Shown here: positions 5,219 to 6,493 of the stretch, piece after piece
Layout of the letters: every line of letters starts with the position of its first letter
Position numbering within the stretch: the stretch's first letter is position 1
NCBI GenBank assembly: GCA_003566395.1
Contig: PXDL01000547.1
Coordinates: 1-6,493 of the forward strand
Length of the DNA: 6,493 bases
Source: Balneolia bacterium
Lineage (GTDB): Bacteria; Bacteroidota; Rhodothermia; Balneolales; Cyclonatronaceae
Direction of reading: 5' to 3'
Program-made: the position numbers and the translations under genes
Notes under the pieces: model-generated
Told to the model about the DNA's origin: nothing
Seen by the model: the letters and a program-made list of their open reading frames with translations, nothing else
Database searches by the model: none

Positions 5219-6493
5219 TTAAAATCTCATTTCGGCTTTCAGCGAAAAGGTAAAACCCTCCCGTACAGCGAGCGGATGCGGAAAATACTCTCTGTTTAGT
5301 ACATTTTTTCCCGATAGTATGATGCGCAGGCGCTGATTCCATAACCATTTTGCGGCAGTCAGATCTGCATTGAGATGAGAGGGCGGACTGCTCGTAAATT
5401 CTCCAAATGAAAACGGGTACTGTACATTAAAACTGCGAAACGATTCACCATCCAGATTTTCAAATTCATTCCAGCTGGTTCCTGAACGGTATCGTAGTTG
5501 TGCATTCAGCTCAATATCCCGAAAAGGGGAATAGGTGGCGGAATAACGAATCCACAGATCCGGTGACTGCTCCCAATAGCCCCGGTAGATCTCTCCGCCG
5601 GATAGTGTTGCTGAATAAACAGCGCGCAGAGAGTGAGAAAAACTTGTGCTGGCCCGGTGGGCGATCTGCAAATCGGCGATTCCTCGCCGGCCCGTTTGCC
5701 CGTCAAATATCTGAAAGGTGCCCGGCATGGTGTGAAATGCGGCATCATATTGCACGGGCTGGAATGGAATAGGAAGAGTAAAGTGTGAGATGTGCTTCAG
5801 GCTCCCTGTAATCATCAAGTCGTTATGAACAGCAACGTTCTGTGTGACTGAAGCCGTAAGGAGTCGGCTTTTCCCGAAAGATCCGACAGGCGCAAACGGA
5901 ATGCCAAATCGCTCGCTGATATTATATCCGCGCCGGATCAAATCGGTGGACGGGTTGTGAAACTCTGGCAACACCTCGTTGTATGAAATCTTTGCAGACG
6001 ACTTCCACGATGACGTCATCTCTCTTTCGACCCCTGCAGATAAACGGAGAGCCGGAGCGTTGCTATGAAAGGTGACATCGTGGCCAATCTCCGCTGTAAC
6101 TGCGTTGTTTACGCGCCACCGGAGTTCGGAAAAAAGATTGAAATAGTGGCGTAAATTATCATCCACTCCGGGGGCGTCTGCAGCAATGGAGCGATAGCGA
6201 CTTCCGATCACAATGTCCTGATTGACTCTACGGTGCTTCAGCGCGCTGAAAAGTTCACGGGTTTGCTCCGCCCAGTCAAACTCGTGAGCGAACCGGTTGC
6301 GCCGGAATCCGATTCTTTTATCTGTAAGCTGAGCATAGCTGTTTATACTCCAGCGTTGTGAAAGATCGGCATCAGCAGCAAGTATGGTTTGATGAAGCCC
6401 CGGTTTAGAAGGAATTTCCCGCCCAAGCGGCTGAAAGTAGAGGAAATCGTCGCTTTCTGCGATTATCGTCCTTACCCGAATTTGAAATTGATC
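5219..6493 (-). CDS. TonB-dependent outer-membrane receptor, C-terminal part
   Basis: The frame is open from the window edge (6493) to TAA at 5221-5219, giving the last 424 residues of a longer protein; the signal peptide, TonB box and plug lie outside. The fragment is a run of amphipathic beta-strands rich in aromatic residues, alternating with polar loops, as in a 22-stranded TonB-dependent receptor barrel. The end is diagnostic: an LNADLTAAKWLW strand, the GKNVLNREYFPHP segment, then a final strand closing on Phe (FSLKAEMRF), the usual signal for barrel assembly. Such receptors import siderophores, cobalamin, metal complexes or glycans using TonB energy. The substrate cannot be told from the barrel alone, and no SusD partner is in view. 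An internal GTG at 6211 is not the start: the frame upstream (for example FAHEFDWAEQTRELF) continues the same barrel. The gene is separated from the next by 386 bp, so it is probably the last gene of its own unit. Confidence 0.85.
   Translation of the reverse strand, partial: DQFQIRVRTIIAESDDFLYFQPLGREIPSKPGLHQTILAADADLSQRWSINSYAQLTDKRIGFRRNRFAHEFDWAEQTRELFSALKHRRVNQDIVIGSRYRSIAADAPGVDDNLRHYFNLFSELRWRVNNAVTAEIGHDVTFHSNAPALRLSAGVEREMTSSWKSSAKISYNEVLPEFHNPSTDLIRRGYNISERFGIPFAPVGSFGKSRLLTASVTQNVAVHNDLMITGSLKHISHFTLPIPFQPVQYDAAFHTMPGTFQIFDGQTGRRGIADLQIAHRASTSFSHSLRAVYSATLSGGEIYRGYWEQSPDLWIRYSATYSPFRDIELNAQLRYRSGTSWNEFENLDGESFRSFNVQYPFSFGEFTSSPPSHLNADLTAAKWLWNQRLRIILSGKNVLNREYFPHPLAVREGFTFSLKAEMRF

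Noticed and set aside
5500..5772. Overlapping plus- and minus-strand frames within the receptor gene
   Set aside because: Both cover well-formed barrel strands of the receptor frame and their translations look like out-of-frame sequence.

Overview
The window looks like chromosomal DNA of a Gram-negative bacterium from the Bacteroidota/Balneolota/Rhodothermota side of the tree. Three observations support this. A large secreted protein ends in an 'NYPNPFNP...SGVYFYRLQ...KLTVIK' C-terminal sorting domain of the type IX secretion (Por) kind. A second gene ends as a TonB-dependent outer-membrane receptor barrel. Shine-Dalgarno signals are weak or absent. A marine or saline Balneolota-like source is my best guess, but nothing here fixes the genus.

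Layout, with every supported gene on the minus strand, read from right to left. (1) 6493-5219 is the last 424 residues of a TonB-dependent receptor; its signal peptide, TonB box and plug lie outside the window. (2) 5218-4833 is a 386-bp spacer holding a possible promoter and several inverted repeats that would fall in the 5' leader of the next gene. (3) 4832-1326 is a complete 1168-residue exported protein: signal peptide, about a dozen FG-GAP/DxDxDG (integrin-type beta-propeller) units, a ZU5-like beta domain and a T9SS type A sorting domain. (4) 1312-1252 is a strong hairpin just after its stop codon, probably its terminator. (5) 1251-584 is a non-coding spacer. It is about 27-32% GC over 601-1020, with a more GC-rich island at about 1021-1140 that carries a doubtful 48-codon frame and interleaved inverted repeats. 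(6) 583-1 is the start of a secreted LysM-domain protein that runs off the left edge.

Working together: all three proteins belong to the cell envelope or surface (outer-membrane uptake, secreted surface propeller, peptidoglycan-binding LysM). The spacing (386 and about 740 bp), the hairpin and the AT-rich spacers argue for three separate transcription units rather than one operon. I see no CRISPR array, tRNA, rRNA, insertion sequence or defence gene. Nothing here amounts to a clearly new system; the most unexplained DNA is the spacer at 584-1251.
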